From assembly GCA_963402885.1 (NCBI GenBank), contig OY727093.1, positions 9,311,501 through 9,375,500 on the forward strand: 64,000 nucleotides of DNA, in the 5' to 3' direction. This DNA comes from Antedon bifida (Eukaryota; Echinodermata; Crinoidea; Comatulida; Antedonidae). Numbering within the stretch: the first letter of the stretch is position 1; the number at the start of each line of letters is the position of its first letter. Positions 1 to 13,700 of the stretch are shown in pieces. Under the pieces are notes generated by a model. That model saw only the letters and a program-made list of their open reading frames with translations, searched no databases and was not told the DNA's origin. The position numbers were made by a program, and so were the translations under genes.

Positions 1-276
1 CTATAAATAAATAATTAAAAATGTTTATCATGGGATTTAAATTTTGTAAAAATTCAATTTGATAATGTATAAATTAATAAACATTAAAAGAATTTTTAAA
101 ACTGGATTAGTTAAATGGAAACAAATATTGTAATTGTCAACATGTGTATTAATGACCATTATAATATGCATTAAAACGGAATAGCAAATAGATAAAAGGA
201 GAAGAACATTTCAAGAAATTATTTACTAAATAATATTCACATACAAAAATTCTAAGAATTAAATACGACAGTTTTC

Positions 277-406
277 CTATCCAGAGATTATTTTTCCAAC
301 ATCAATTTGCAAGATAATTGATATTACAATTGCATCTGCCGTACACTCAGTTAGTATGTGAATGAGATCCCACTCAGTATCTGCGTAAAACGTGTACTGA
401 CGCAAG
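277..406 (-). CDS. Possible terminal exon, unrecognised
   Basis: On the minus strand a strong acceptor (TTTTTGTCTTCAG) is followed by an open 43-codon frame ending in TAG; it reads LRQYTFYADTEWDLIHILTE at the start. The required phase does not fit the PAM2 gene exon at 4584-4742. I cannot assign a family. It may be an exon of a gene left of the window or chance. Confidence 0.2.
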
Positions 407-3400
407 CTGAAGACAAAAATAGATGGCTGACATACGGTTGAGTACATTCAATAGTTACTAGGGTATTTGTGATTTTCATTCTAGAATTTGACAACTTATT
501 ACAGCGATCGTTTCAACTTTATCCTTTTTAACACCCCTCGAGAATGTTCATTTATAATGCTATTAACTAACACAGTTTATTTTAAATATTTGTTTGAAAG
601 TCTAAATTTATAATCTGGGATTAATTAGAAAATAATAAATTAGGATACAGTAGAGAAGACAGTTATGCATTTATTAAGATTATACTACAGCAACATAAAT
701 AACTTGTTTAAGTATTTATTATTATTTGTACATTTGAAAATAAAAATATTATTAGAATTTATAATATTATTTACATTCTATGTTGTTCTGCATTAACGTG
801 TACAAATTATCAAAGCAATAATATCACTTTTCATTGGATTGTTTTTCTGAGCGCATATGACTACCATATAATGCCAGCAATTGGATAATGATAATGGCCT
901 GCATGACTTTTTTTATTGTCAAGGCAAACTAGTGTAACTTGTTGTTGAACAATGTTAATGTTATGTGTGTGCAGAGAAACAATAACAACAAAGTCATGGA
1001 CCTATATACTGTAGATCCATTGTCAAGCTATGTAATACTGCAATATAACATAAGATGGATAGATGCAAATATGTATGACTATCCATGTAATTGATATTCT
1101 TCCTAAATACTCTTCTGTCAGAAATATTTCTCCAATAAAGCAATGAGGAGCAATGGTTGTTGTTTTGCTTGGCCTCTATATGTAAGATTCAATTCAGAAA
1201 GTATTATATTTGGTACTAACTAGTACTAGCTTGTCAGTTATTGAGTTGAATAATGCATAAACAACGTTTTGATCAATGCTAGTTAACAACTGTGTAACCC
1301 TAAAACTGAATAACTCTTAACTTATCGGTCAAACTACACCAACTGTTTGATGAATGACATGTTTTTAAGTTGCGTAACATTAGTCTAAGAGTTTATTTCT
1401 TAGAATTCGGCCACTAGAAGCACTTGGCTAATCATTCTGGAATATTTCAAGTTATTTTTTCGCTAAAAAGGTAATCTACTTCTCTATTGTACTTAAAAGG
1501 AAAAATAACTTTAATGGACATTCGTTTATTATATGAAATGTGCCCCAATAATAAATTATAAATATATAAATTTCTTTCATATTTTAATATGTTAAATGTT
1601 GATAAGTTTTTTTTAAATATTTATATTTGGTTTTTTTTTCCTATTCTAAATTATATGGGTTAAAAATGAATACACCTTATCCTAGATTGTAACAAATAAA
1701 TACAAATGATCAAATATAAATAATATATAAATATTATACTGTATATATTTATAATAAATATTATATTATTATGTATGGCTTACAAAGAAACAGTTTGCAA
1801 CAACCTACAAGAGGCACTCAAGAGGCAAAACACAAGGCCAAATCATATGTTTTATGCAACATTTTATATTATTATTTATTATTAAATTGTATAAAGGTGC
1901 ATTTAAAGTTTAATAACTGTGAATATAAATAAATTATACCTTATCGTTTATTGTTTAGAAGTAATGACACTGATTGTATTGCCATCCTTTGTTATTTGTA
2001 CAGTAATATCACTAAAATATATATTCAGTTAAAAATACATATATTATATATTGGGTCTGAAATCTTAATAGCTAAAGGAAGTAGGTAATAATGATGAATA
2101 AGTCTTAATTATGTGGGAAGTAGATTATGAAGTAACAGTTAAAACACAATGATGATTTTAGTTACATCATTATTGAATCAATAGTTTTTTAATTAAATAA
2201 GAAAACATGTTAATTAAATATAAATAACCAAATAAAATTTGTATGTAACAAGATGAACCGTGTTACTAACGGGTTCAATCCAAATTTATTTACTTTGTTA
2301 ACCACAACAATCCTGGTCCTTTAATTCATCTTCCTCCGCTTCATACTCGGAGAAGCCTTTTCGATTTGGTATTTCTTTTTAAATGCTTCAACTCCCTTTT
2401 TAAATGTAATATTTTGTCATTTTTTTCTCTCAAAATTAATCAAACTCTCGCAACACCGACTTATTTTCCGTTGCCCGTTGCCGAGTCAACGTAACCAAAT
2501 ATGGTTTTATTCAAAGATTATCCAACCTTTTTAATTCAATTTCTATTAAAGAAAAGACTATCGATATAAATAAAATTCTATATTTATATCTAAAGAGTTT
2601 TAAGGCATCCTGTAGTTGAAATAAAATAAAAATAAAAAAATTTGATGAATTCAAATGGGTACTTAACAGTTAATAAATAAAAGTACCATCAATTATTCAT
2701 GTTATATTGTATAGGCAGAGTAGTAGGCTTAATTCGATTTTTGTTTATTAAGATTCATTCACATTTCTGATATTATTATAATATGTGTGGGTTTAACTCT
2801 GTATTGTGACAACTAAGCATGAACTACGAAGGTCAACTTACAGCAGTATAAGAATCATAATCAATATTCATTATAAATATTTTGAATAAAAAAGCACTTT
2901 GCATTTCAAGAACATAGCACACACCCACACAACCTAGCCATGGGTAGTTGTGAAATGTCATCACACACAACCTTAAAATACCATGTTGATTAGATGATGT
3001 TGAAAAGGATGATAGTAATTCAGGTAAAGATGATAATATAATGATAATGATGGTTGTGGTGACAGATAATTGCACTGATGGTAGTCCAGGCACCCACTGA
3101 CCGATAGCCAAGTTGAGACACAAAACTTGTTTGTATCGACGAAAAATAAAATGGCTGCTTTATCCATTTTGCCGATGAGATACTCACAACATAGATCATC
3201 ATTTTGGTGAAAAAGCATAAAATCAGGGGAAAAAATGCCACTTGCCGATGGTGTAATGCTTAATTTGTTCGTTTATCAAATAAATAATTAAAGCTAAATT
3301 TGTTGGTCTTTTTCAACCAGGACAGTTTCTGCATTATTTTTTCTATATATGAGGTAGATACTGTACAGAGGAAAGCATGAAACGGCTGGATGAGGAAACA

Positions 3401-4289
3401 AACATCTGAATTATCGTAAGGACAGCGATTACGACAGTCAGTTTAATCATGCGCTCTGGATTTGGAGAGAGGCATCACTATTTATCATAATAATGTATTA
3501 TTAAATCCTTCGTAACTGTTTTTATTGGTTTTACTCGTGACAGGCAAAATCCGTATACCAATCATTACTGATCCAACGACCAGCAATCCTATGATAGTAC
3601 ACTTAATAATGAAGTGCTGTCTAAGTTTTAAGACAAGTACCCAGAAAAAGACAGAATGATTAATATGGGTCGCGTCACAGTAGTAACTCGCATCAAAATT
3701 TATAGTAAGCTGTCAGTTGGAAAATAATTACATTTTTAATTGCAATCGTTTATCTGAACCCACCTTCCATTTTTTTTATATCAAAGGGATAACTTTTGTA
3801 AATTTATTGATGTCTGAATAAATTCTATGAATAAAATTGTCGTTTAGAGTTTGAGAATTATCTTGTCTTCAATTACATGGTGTACTTAAGTAAACCATAT
3901 ATTCAGTAGATTTAATGTATGGTAATGATACGGCCTTAATATGCACGGTATACAATGACAGTTGATAATACTATTGATACTATAGGCTACAAATATTATA
4001 TTCTATTCCAAAAGATGCTTTTAAAGATAAAGTGTTCATTACAAAACTAATATGCAGGGACAATCTATATATAAGCCCACATTTATGTTATAATTTGAAT
4101 ACAAAACATCATTTTGCAAATTGACAATTAAACTTAAATTGCTACATCAATGTTTGAAAAACTTGTGTAATTTGTTTTACACATTTTTTATGAATTTGTA
4201 TTAATTTGTTTAAAAAATAATGTGTTATAGATTCACAATTGCTTGGTGGCAAAATCTGAAAAATGCATTCTAAACAAAAACAAATGATT
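407..4289. other. Non-coding stretch
   Basis: AT-rich sequence with only short chance frames. No exon with supported splice sites, no tRNA and no clear element found. An isolated GGGTTCAATCC near 2270 resembles a tRNA B box but has no cloverleaf. Confidence 0.6.
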
Positions 4290-4742
4290 AGTCGGTATGG
4301 TTGATTCCATTTCTAGGAGGGGGTGTCTGTATTGGAGGCTCAAGATTGTATGGATATTTTTAAATTATCAAGTCTTGAATTTGATGGAAAAAGCAAAAAA
4401 TTACTAGTATTGATGTACTTACTTGAACCTACACTGCCATTATGGAATACTTGGTATGGTTTATTCCATTTCGAAGAGGGGGTGTCCTGTACCGGAGACA
4501 CATGATTTGATAGATATTTTCAAGTCATTGAGTCTTAAAATTTGATGGGAAACTCAAAAAATGACTAGTATTGGTGCACTTACCTGAACCTACACTGCCA
4601 TTATGGAGAAAGGAATACTCGGTATGGTTGATTCCATTTGGAAGAGCTGGTGTCTGTACCGGAGACTCTGGATTTGATGGATATCCCATGCTACCACTAG
4701 TACTTGAATACTGGCTGTTATTACCATTTATAAGATACGGTA
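4290..4742 (-). repeat. Tandem partial duplications of the third PAM2-gene exon
   Basis: The 3' half of exon 4584-4742 and its splice donor recur to the left at about 4424-4510, and once more, shorter, around 4290-4345, with a period of about 160-168 bp. Shared landmarks are GGTATGGTT(G/T)ATTCCATTT, TGAACCTACACTGCC and AAATTTGATGG. The middle copy keeps a usable GTAAGT donor but has frame-breaking indels. The copies look like decayed exon duplications, not alternative exons. Confidence 0.7.
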
Positions 4743-7700
4743 CTATAAAGACAAATTTTGTTTATTAATTTAATCAATCACTATCAATTCTCATTATCAA
4801 CATTAAAAGTAAATGATATCTAATCTATTTTGCATGGCAAACACCTTGTCAGCTAATGGAGTTAAGTCAAAATTTATCTTTGAAACAATTTTGTGGATTT
4901 ATCAATCAGTACGACTACTGACCATATGGAATTGCAGTCTCTTTAAAGCCTTACAGAGAGTAATTACAATAAAATATATAAATGTAAATTGCCTAATTTA
5001 AATGCACTCATCATAGCAGAAAATGACCTTTGAACTTCCCTGGGGCAATACAAAATCCAGTAATTTACTAATTATTGTCAACGTACATATTAGTATAAAT
5101 CGCAAAGGCTCACTTACTGTACAACTACAAGCATCTATCTTTTTTTTCTGAACAATTCATTTTTTAAATATTAAGATATTTATCTTGAACAGAAGGCTTG
5201 TTGGACAAAATTTGATCATTTACTATCAAGATTACTTTACATGGTTAGCTTCCAAGACTACCCACATTCCCAAAATTTGATCAGCATACCTAGGTATCTC
5301 TATATTAATTTCACATAACGTATTGGGTTCTATAAGTTTTTTTTATAGTTCTTAAGTTAACTTAAAAGCCTTGTGTAATAACAAACTCGTCGAGTCATAA
5401 ATGTGCTCGTTTATTTTGCACCTGAGGGACATAATATAGCAACAATTACTATTGTACTTTGTTTTATGGGTTCTTTCAAAATAATTTTTTTTACTAGTCT
5501 TGTGACCGATTGGTTGCGAACGTATATGCCTATTTCGTTGTGTTTAACAAACAGAGTTAATGAATAAATCATCAGCATTTTCCAGACAGTCATACCATTA
5601 CAGATTAAAAATTTACAAAATTATAGCTTCATGACCTACCTATTCACACTGCCTAGTCAGACTACAGCGAGTCCTTGCACTTCAGATACAAGTAGCTCAA
5701 TATGTTAGTGGTGTGAATGTCAAAAATAAATAACACAGGTGCTTATACCAATCACCTGTCTGTCACATGACCATAACAGTATGTATCAACACATTACAGA
5801 AAACATGTTGTTAGGATAACATGTTCTGAGGGAGTTTCCCATATCACATATTATTGGCAATAGGTGTTTAAATTATAAACACCATTGCAAGACTATAAAT
5901 CTCACATTTGTTAGACTAGCCATCTCAATAAAATCATGTACTACAGTATTGTATAAATATCAACTGCAATCTTGGACTATTAACAAGCTTTCGAAATTGG
6001 CGACAAGACACAACATGGAACCAAGCGCAAAGTTAACTCGGCGCATGCAGAATATTATATACGAGGGAGGCAACAGCGTTCCTGTCGGGTGATTGCCCGC
6101 ATCTCCTGTTTTGAAAGCTTGTTTCTAATCATCCGCACAGAAGAGATCTATTGAATATATTACCTTTACTATTCATTGCTACCTGTGATGGTGCAGTACC
6201 TGAATCCCTATTGTCATGATCTACCAGCTCAAAGTTGTCGTTTGCGTCTGGGGTCACAGACCTCTTGGGTACCGGGAATGCCTTAGCATTAGGATTGAGC
6301 GTTGTCGATGCAACCTGCAAAACAATACGACAGTCAATATTTACTTTGTTAGTAGAAAGAGAAATATATAACTTCACATACAGTAGAATACCTCTTTTGG
6401 AACATTCCTATTCAGGGGAAATGTGTTTATTGTAATGTCTATAAAGACCAAAAGGTGTCCCCATATTAGAGGTTCTACTGTACTAAACCACATCAATGAA
6501 GAAACATCCAATATTTATTTTCGCAATTATTTACATACAACCTGTCCTATTGGTATAAATACTCTAGGCGTTGTTTTCTGTTCTTCTGATGATGAGAATA
6601 GTTTCTCGAAACATGTCACATTTTAAGACAGTTTGCCTATTCATTAAATGCCTTGCTATAGTTATTTTAACTGTACAACAAAACAAATCAAAATATTGGT
6701 CCCACTTAACCGATAAATAATTTTAGAACCTGGGATTTCTTTCTTTATTAAACAGCTGAATGAGTAGTATTAGTTTTAAAAATACCTAAATTATTTTAGT
6801 AATTGAGTATACCCAGATCAATAATATAAACGTTTTTTTTTAAATCATGATAGGTTAAAAAATGTATTTCATTTGCTTTTATTTCAGAATTTTATCCACA
6901 AACGAATGTTAATCACTCATATCAAAATATATTCTATTAAGAAATTCTAGTATGTTCAGTGGGATTCAGTCAAGTATGTTAATCATCAGCAAGCTTTAAT
7001 GGTGTATAGCAGAAATGAGTAATTGTTGACAAGACAATAAGAATTCAATTTAATAGATATTTTCGCTAACGCAATCAATCATCAACATCAAGTTAGTGGG
7101 TCTATTCTCTCAGATTATCCTTCAAAGACGTCATGGGACAGGAAAGTAAGACTAGATATTTTATGCACAGTTTTTTATGACCACATAATAATGCATTTGT
7201 GTTCTCTAAACAGCCATTTAATATGTGTGCGGTGCAATACTATCTAATACTACTATATGATACATTTTGCAGATGACCTTTTCATTTTAACCTTTAGTCA
7301 GGTCTTAGCGAAACAGAAGTGTTGTTTTTCTAGTTCATAATAAATCTAGCCTCTGCTATTCAATATCACTTAAAACCTACTCATAGCTGTAATGATTTCG
7401 CCAATACGCTACACAAATCTACATAAATCAATACGCATATTTTTTAAAGTACTGATATCATATAATATTAATCAATTTAATCTACAAAAATCATTCATTT
7501 TTATTCATTACATGACCAAAATATACAGTAAACTGTGATATGAATAACTGAATAAGCAAACACGCGGTTTCATAATTTTTATTTTAAAATTTGTTTATTC
7601 ATAAATCATAGTAAATTGCATGACGGATTCCTGTACGAATGTGGTTTAGATTCAAATTATTATTATTAATCAGAGAAGTTTGTACATACGTTACTGTAAG

Positions 7701-10700
7701 TTGTTTGGTTTTCATTTAATGTTATTAATGTTATTATATTAATATTACTTTTCTATTATTAATATACTGACTGCATTCAACATTTAAGCAGGGTACAGTT
7801 TTGTGTAATTCCTTTATTTGTAATGATTTAGTCAGAATTAAGTACACTGCATCTACAGTTCTGATTCTTCTGTATAGTGCTGAATAAACCGTTTATTTCA
7901 ATAAAATCATTCTTAGACTGACCGCATTTCTGCTAAATTTGTGCTCCCAAATAACCGATTAAATTAGTTGTTGGTCAATGACAAAAACCTTAACGTATTA
8001 CCCAAAATGCAATGTGATCGTTCAATCGTTTCTACAGTACAGCTGTCAATCAAATTTACCGTTATTTCGTAACAGAGCTAAAAGTTGCAGTGATAACCGG
8101 TAAATGGCGTTGAATATTTTATAAACTATTTGTGTTAGAATACAAGCAATTTGTGCTTTCAGCGAGATTACATTTTTTTTTCATATCCCAGAAATGACAG
8201 AAAAAATATGTTGGCATATATGAAGAAATAAAAGCATTATTTAAACAACCACACAACTGTAAAAGAAATTATACTGTACCAAGACAAGTGATAGTACTTA
8301 TAATTATTAATAATGCAAACTAATTAATCTGCTCACCATGTCATATTTTTCAACACTTTGTTATTTTCAATAATGAAAATAGAAGATTAAATTTTACACT
8401 TCTTTGAATTATTAAATAAAGATTGAAAGTAGAAATATAAAAAACAATCTTCAGGAAAGTGACGTAAAACAAGTGAGCAATAAATCACGACATTGAAATT
8501 TTTGACGTCAATTGTGTTGTTAGTTATGAGTTAAAAGATTACTCAAAATAATGCTTGAATATTCTATACAATGTCATAGTTCAATCAATTCTCAATGTCA
8601 TTAGCAAAAAAATCAAAGCCGTGATATGATGAAAGCACTGAAAATAATGCACATGCTACAAGAAACTCTATTAAGGAAACACTTCAAGGACCAATGTTCT
8701 TCTAATAAAAGAATCTCCTGAACATGGATTGGGCCTTAAAACCTACACTTTTATTTCCCCTTGCCGTTTCATATGCAAGTTTCCCCTAATTGTGTGTCCA
8801 AAATACTGAAGAACATTTTCTTGGAAAAACCCCGCAATTACTATTCTCAAAATCATAGGGATTTTCCCAGAAGATTTAAATGCGATTTTTGTTTTTACTG
8901 TGAGAGCTAAAAAAACCTGAATTGGAATTGTGAAATACTTCAAGGTACATAAATCATGATAACATTGTATGTGCTTTCTTTTAATACCAAGTACATACTG
9001 GTACTGTACTGTATATCAATCATCCTCACATGATCCACCATTATGTGAACTCATCATAATCCGAGAATTTATTAATTTCATCTCTATTTCAGAACTGAAT
9101 GATCAGTTCTATTTGGAACTGGATAGGCTACCCTCAGTAAAGATAGTAATAAATAAATAAATTAATTAATTAACATCCATAAAATATTATATCTGTCTAA
9201 AAAAATAATTTATATCTGTATATCCTCAGGTATAATCCCAGTTCGGGTCTTATCCCACCCCCTACTTAATGTCTGATGTCTCATAATATGTTAAATAAAC
9301 ACAGTAAAAATCAGAATACGTGAAATGTTTATCGTCGATTTAATGAGATTGATAAGAAGAACTTTGGAAACACACGATATAAACAAAACATGACAAAAAT
9401 AATGATGTTAAAAATAACTAAGAACACATGGTAACAGGAAATATCGCTGCAAAATTATCAAAACCAAGAAAATTAAAATTGTTATTGTAAACCACCAATG
9501 TTGAATGACAGAGCAATATGTTAGGTATTGTCATTTTGGATCATCATGACATGTTACATTTCTAACAAATAACAAATAAATATGTTGCTAAGTGTACTGT
9601 ACTAATAAAATGGAACATTTTATTTTAAATTAATAAAATGTCTATTCAGATAAGTTACAGTGCCAAACACTATAAAATAGCTATGCCTTTTTGTGTCAGT
9701 GTCCTATGAGATATATTTATATTCACATAATAAAGTGTTTATTTGTAAAGGTATCACTGTGTAATCATTGTTAGCGTCTCCGTCATGAGCTGGAATACGT
9801 GTACTGTACATAATAGTAGATACCAATAACACAAAAGCCCTGTGTCTGCTGCCATATAAATACCGATATAAAAATACAATTACGATATATTTTTGGAAAT
9901 AGAAATGGTGATGGAGAACATATTTTCCCCACCAAATTTGTGGATAAAATGTGGTATTTATAAACTTATACCGCATTTTGTGTAGCATTTTCTGGCACCA
10001 ATAAAAAATACTGTATGTCTTTGACCTATGAGTTTGACCTATGACATGAGGAGTTTGATTTTCTGCATTGCGTCATTAAAACTAACTCGTAATACGAATG
10101 AATACCATAAAGCTCAAAATATGGATCAGTACGTTAATTAAATCTTTTATTTATCGTTTTGGTAGCATGTTGTAACTATTCATTTAATCAAAGCAGTGAA
10201 ATATTAACATTATTACAAAAAGCCGATACTATATTGTGCTGGCAGGTAGTTGAATATGGGTACCCTTCAATAACAATGAACACAAGATGTGGTAACATTG
10301 TTGCTTGTAACCTTTCACCTACAGTCTGTTGATACAGTCACCAGTTTAAATATCATAAAATATTTATTATAGCCAGTTAACACACTTGCATTCAATCAAA
10401 GCTTATTAAAACATTTTTTCCCCAATACATAAAATACAAAGATTTATATTGCTTTCTTCTTGCACAAATTAATATTGGATGAATATCTCCATGCTTTTTA
10501 CAATCTCGACAAAAAATTTAAATTAACTTAAACAATATGAAGTACTGTACGCATACAGTACATAGCTTTTAAGCCATGGAAGATGTCATAAAAATGGAAA
10601 TTCAAGCATTGTTGCCTATACAACAAGGCCTACAGTATATAGTGAAGTTAGGTTTTGTTGCCTACACAAGGCCTATATACTGTAGTATGTTGCCTAACAA

Positions 10701-13700
10701 GGCCTATATACTGTAGTATGTTGCCTAACAAGGCCTATATACTGTAGTATGTTGCCTAACAAGGCCTATATACTGTAGTAGGTTTATGTTTCCTAACAAG
10801 GCCTGTTAAGTTGTATTACCTCACAAGGCTTATGAATAAATGCTGTCACAAGACGAGGCCTATAATGTGGTGTATACTCTACCATTGAGAAATTACTTAC
10901 CATCTATAAACCAGAAATAATGGTTGATCCTAATATTGTCAACAAAATGAAGCAGATATAGCAATTTTATTGAAAGTTTTTATGAAAAATTCCTTCAAGT
11001 CTACTCAACAAAAGGTACTAAGCACATGGTCCTACATAATACTGTATTAATGGTTCCCGCTTGTTTGTCATACAGTGCATTATAATATTATCACAGATCA
11101 ATGAGTTCCAAGGAGACCAGATCACATGGTCTATTGATCTATTAATAGAATATCAAGCCATATTGTTAGTTTCTCCATTATGGTTTAAAGACCAGCAAAT
11201 GTATAGTTTTTTATTACCTATTGGTTTAGTGATTTATTTAAATTTGCTTACTTTAAAATTACTAATGCGTGACCATGACCTCATATGGGTCAGCCAAGTT
11301 TTTTTTTTCCCTAAAGAAATGAATGGACTATTAAGTATTACATACAACCATGTAATTTTCACTTAAGGGCAGGGTTTTTTGTTGAGTACATGGGAATAAA
11401 ATATAATTAATATCATTATTTTATACTGATAGTGAGTTAAAAAGTAACCACTGACATAAATAATCTTGCTCTTACCACCAGATTTATATTCTTGCGATTT
11501 AATCTAAACCCCGTTATTATTATGTTAATCTAAATGTGCATTTACATTGTCATCATGATTATCTAAACTGGCAAATCAACAACAACACTTCTTGTATTAC
11601 CACAATAGGATTGATATTTTAATATGGGAAATTCAGATCAGAATAATCAATAACCTAACAATAGTATTAAAATAAACATACAATAACTATTAATAGCAAC
11701 ATAAAATGAATATACTAATAATTATTTAATCATATTGTAGTACCTATTATCCGTGTTACATCTATTTCAATTATCAATGAGATTTTTTGCAATATTTATT
11801 TGACAATAACTTGTTGTAATCTCACAGACTTTCCCATCTAGATCATAACACTCAATGTTCTCTGGAAGCTGGTTTTTCCAGCAATATTTAGCAGGCAACG
11901 GAACGAATTGCTTTCTACTGTACCCAAATTTAAAATGGTGTAAGAAAACATAAATAACTGTAGAACTTCTAGGGGACACCTACAGTGACCCAACAAAATA
12001 TCCCCTAAATAGAGTTGGCCCTAAATAGGGGTTTTAAATAATATTGCTGAGCTAGTTCTTTTCACATGTGTCCCCCTTAATAAAGGTGTACCACAGGATG
12101 GGTTCTACTGTATTCTACACTTTACAGATTTACAGTATATCACTTTAGGATTCAGTACCTAGTCTTATAATTTTCGGGAATTTATTTTTACATTGGTAAA
12201 ACATTGTAACACTGCACATCAATCTATTTTAATTCCCTATAGGAAATGAATCAGATCAAACATGAAATAGTTACTATATTAAGAAATAACAATATAGTTT
12301 AGTTTTCCGAATATTGGACAAATGATGAACTTGCGTAAATATTTTCAGATATATTACTGTATGATAGATAGAAAATAAAATGCTTGCCTTTAGAGAATTG
12401 AGACTATACTATTTAAATTATTAATTTATTACCCATATTCACAATGTATCACAATGACTGTTCACTGTGAGTATAGCTCAGCATGGAAGTTTTGTGTTCA
12501 AAGTAAAATCTATACACAGTATTATTGGGGAACATGCATACTTAATACGAGCGAGTGGCCAAGCAGTTAAGACAGTGGAACCGTAATTACGTCGCCATAA
12601 CATCGGCAAGGGTTCGATACTCGCTCACTATGTGGTTCTGGTGGTAGAATGAGTCTTCTCAGATAAGAATAAACCGTAGGTCTAGTGTACACATCTGGAT
12701 CATGTGCACTTTAAAGAACCTATAGTAGCCACACTGTCAAACACCGGTGACTAAAACTGGTACCCCCACCAACTCCTTCAGGAGTATGGTGTGAAGGGTG
12801 GTTGGACACCCAGTTGGTACTAAAAACAAAAAAACCAAGTACAAGGGTGTCGGTTCAGGAGAACCAATGACAGCCATCCAGCAAAACCCCTGAGATAGGC
12901 TTATGCCTAGTGCATTGTATCATGATGAGTACAACTACTCTATCTCATCTGCTACACCCCTACGATTCCTCTAGGTCATGGGACAACTAAAATAAACATA
13001 CTTCAGATGGAATATACAGTTATGCAGTTGGTTCTATATAATACCAAACAATTAACTATAAAAATATAAAAAAAATATTATATTCTTTTATTTTTAAATA
13101 TTACAAAATGTTCTATCTTTTATGTGTTATTTTTCTGGTACATTACCAAGTTAAAACATTATAAATAACTATCTCAGAAACATTATAATATCAGTATTAT
13201 GTGCATGTACATCATTATGTTTGACGTCAATATACAGAGTCGGCTGTTTATTAATCTCGTTATGGATGACATTCAGTATCAAACTTGAAAATAACAAATT
13301 CCATCGATGAGAAATAAACTACAATTAACAACACCAAACTAGCATGATAAAATGCTGAAAACGGCAAAAAAATACTTGTTTTCAATTGAATTACTTATGA
13401 GGTAGACGATCCAAATCTATTCTAGAATTTGCCAATATGGCTTAGAATGAAAATTCTCAATACACAACATAATGTCAGTATTTACTGAAATAAAACAAAA
13501 TGCTAAAAACATGTGTTGCAATACATTGTATTTTAAGCAATATCATTCAGAAATATTAGAAAATTATATAGTAAATTTTTATTTAATGGAAAGTGAGAAA
13601 ATTCAGATTGCTACAGAGGTGGTGACTACCATGATTACTGTAGTACTACTACTGCTGTATAAAATACACAGTTTTTGGGCTGCACGTGTGCATGTACATC

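Noticed and set aside
2270..2400. tRNA or small exon near 2.3 kb
   Set aside because: A GGGTTCAATCC word and a protein-like minus frame ending DQDCCG were seen, but there is no cloverleaf and no acceptor before the frame.
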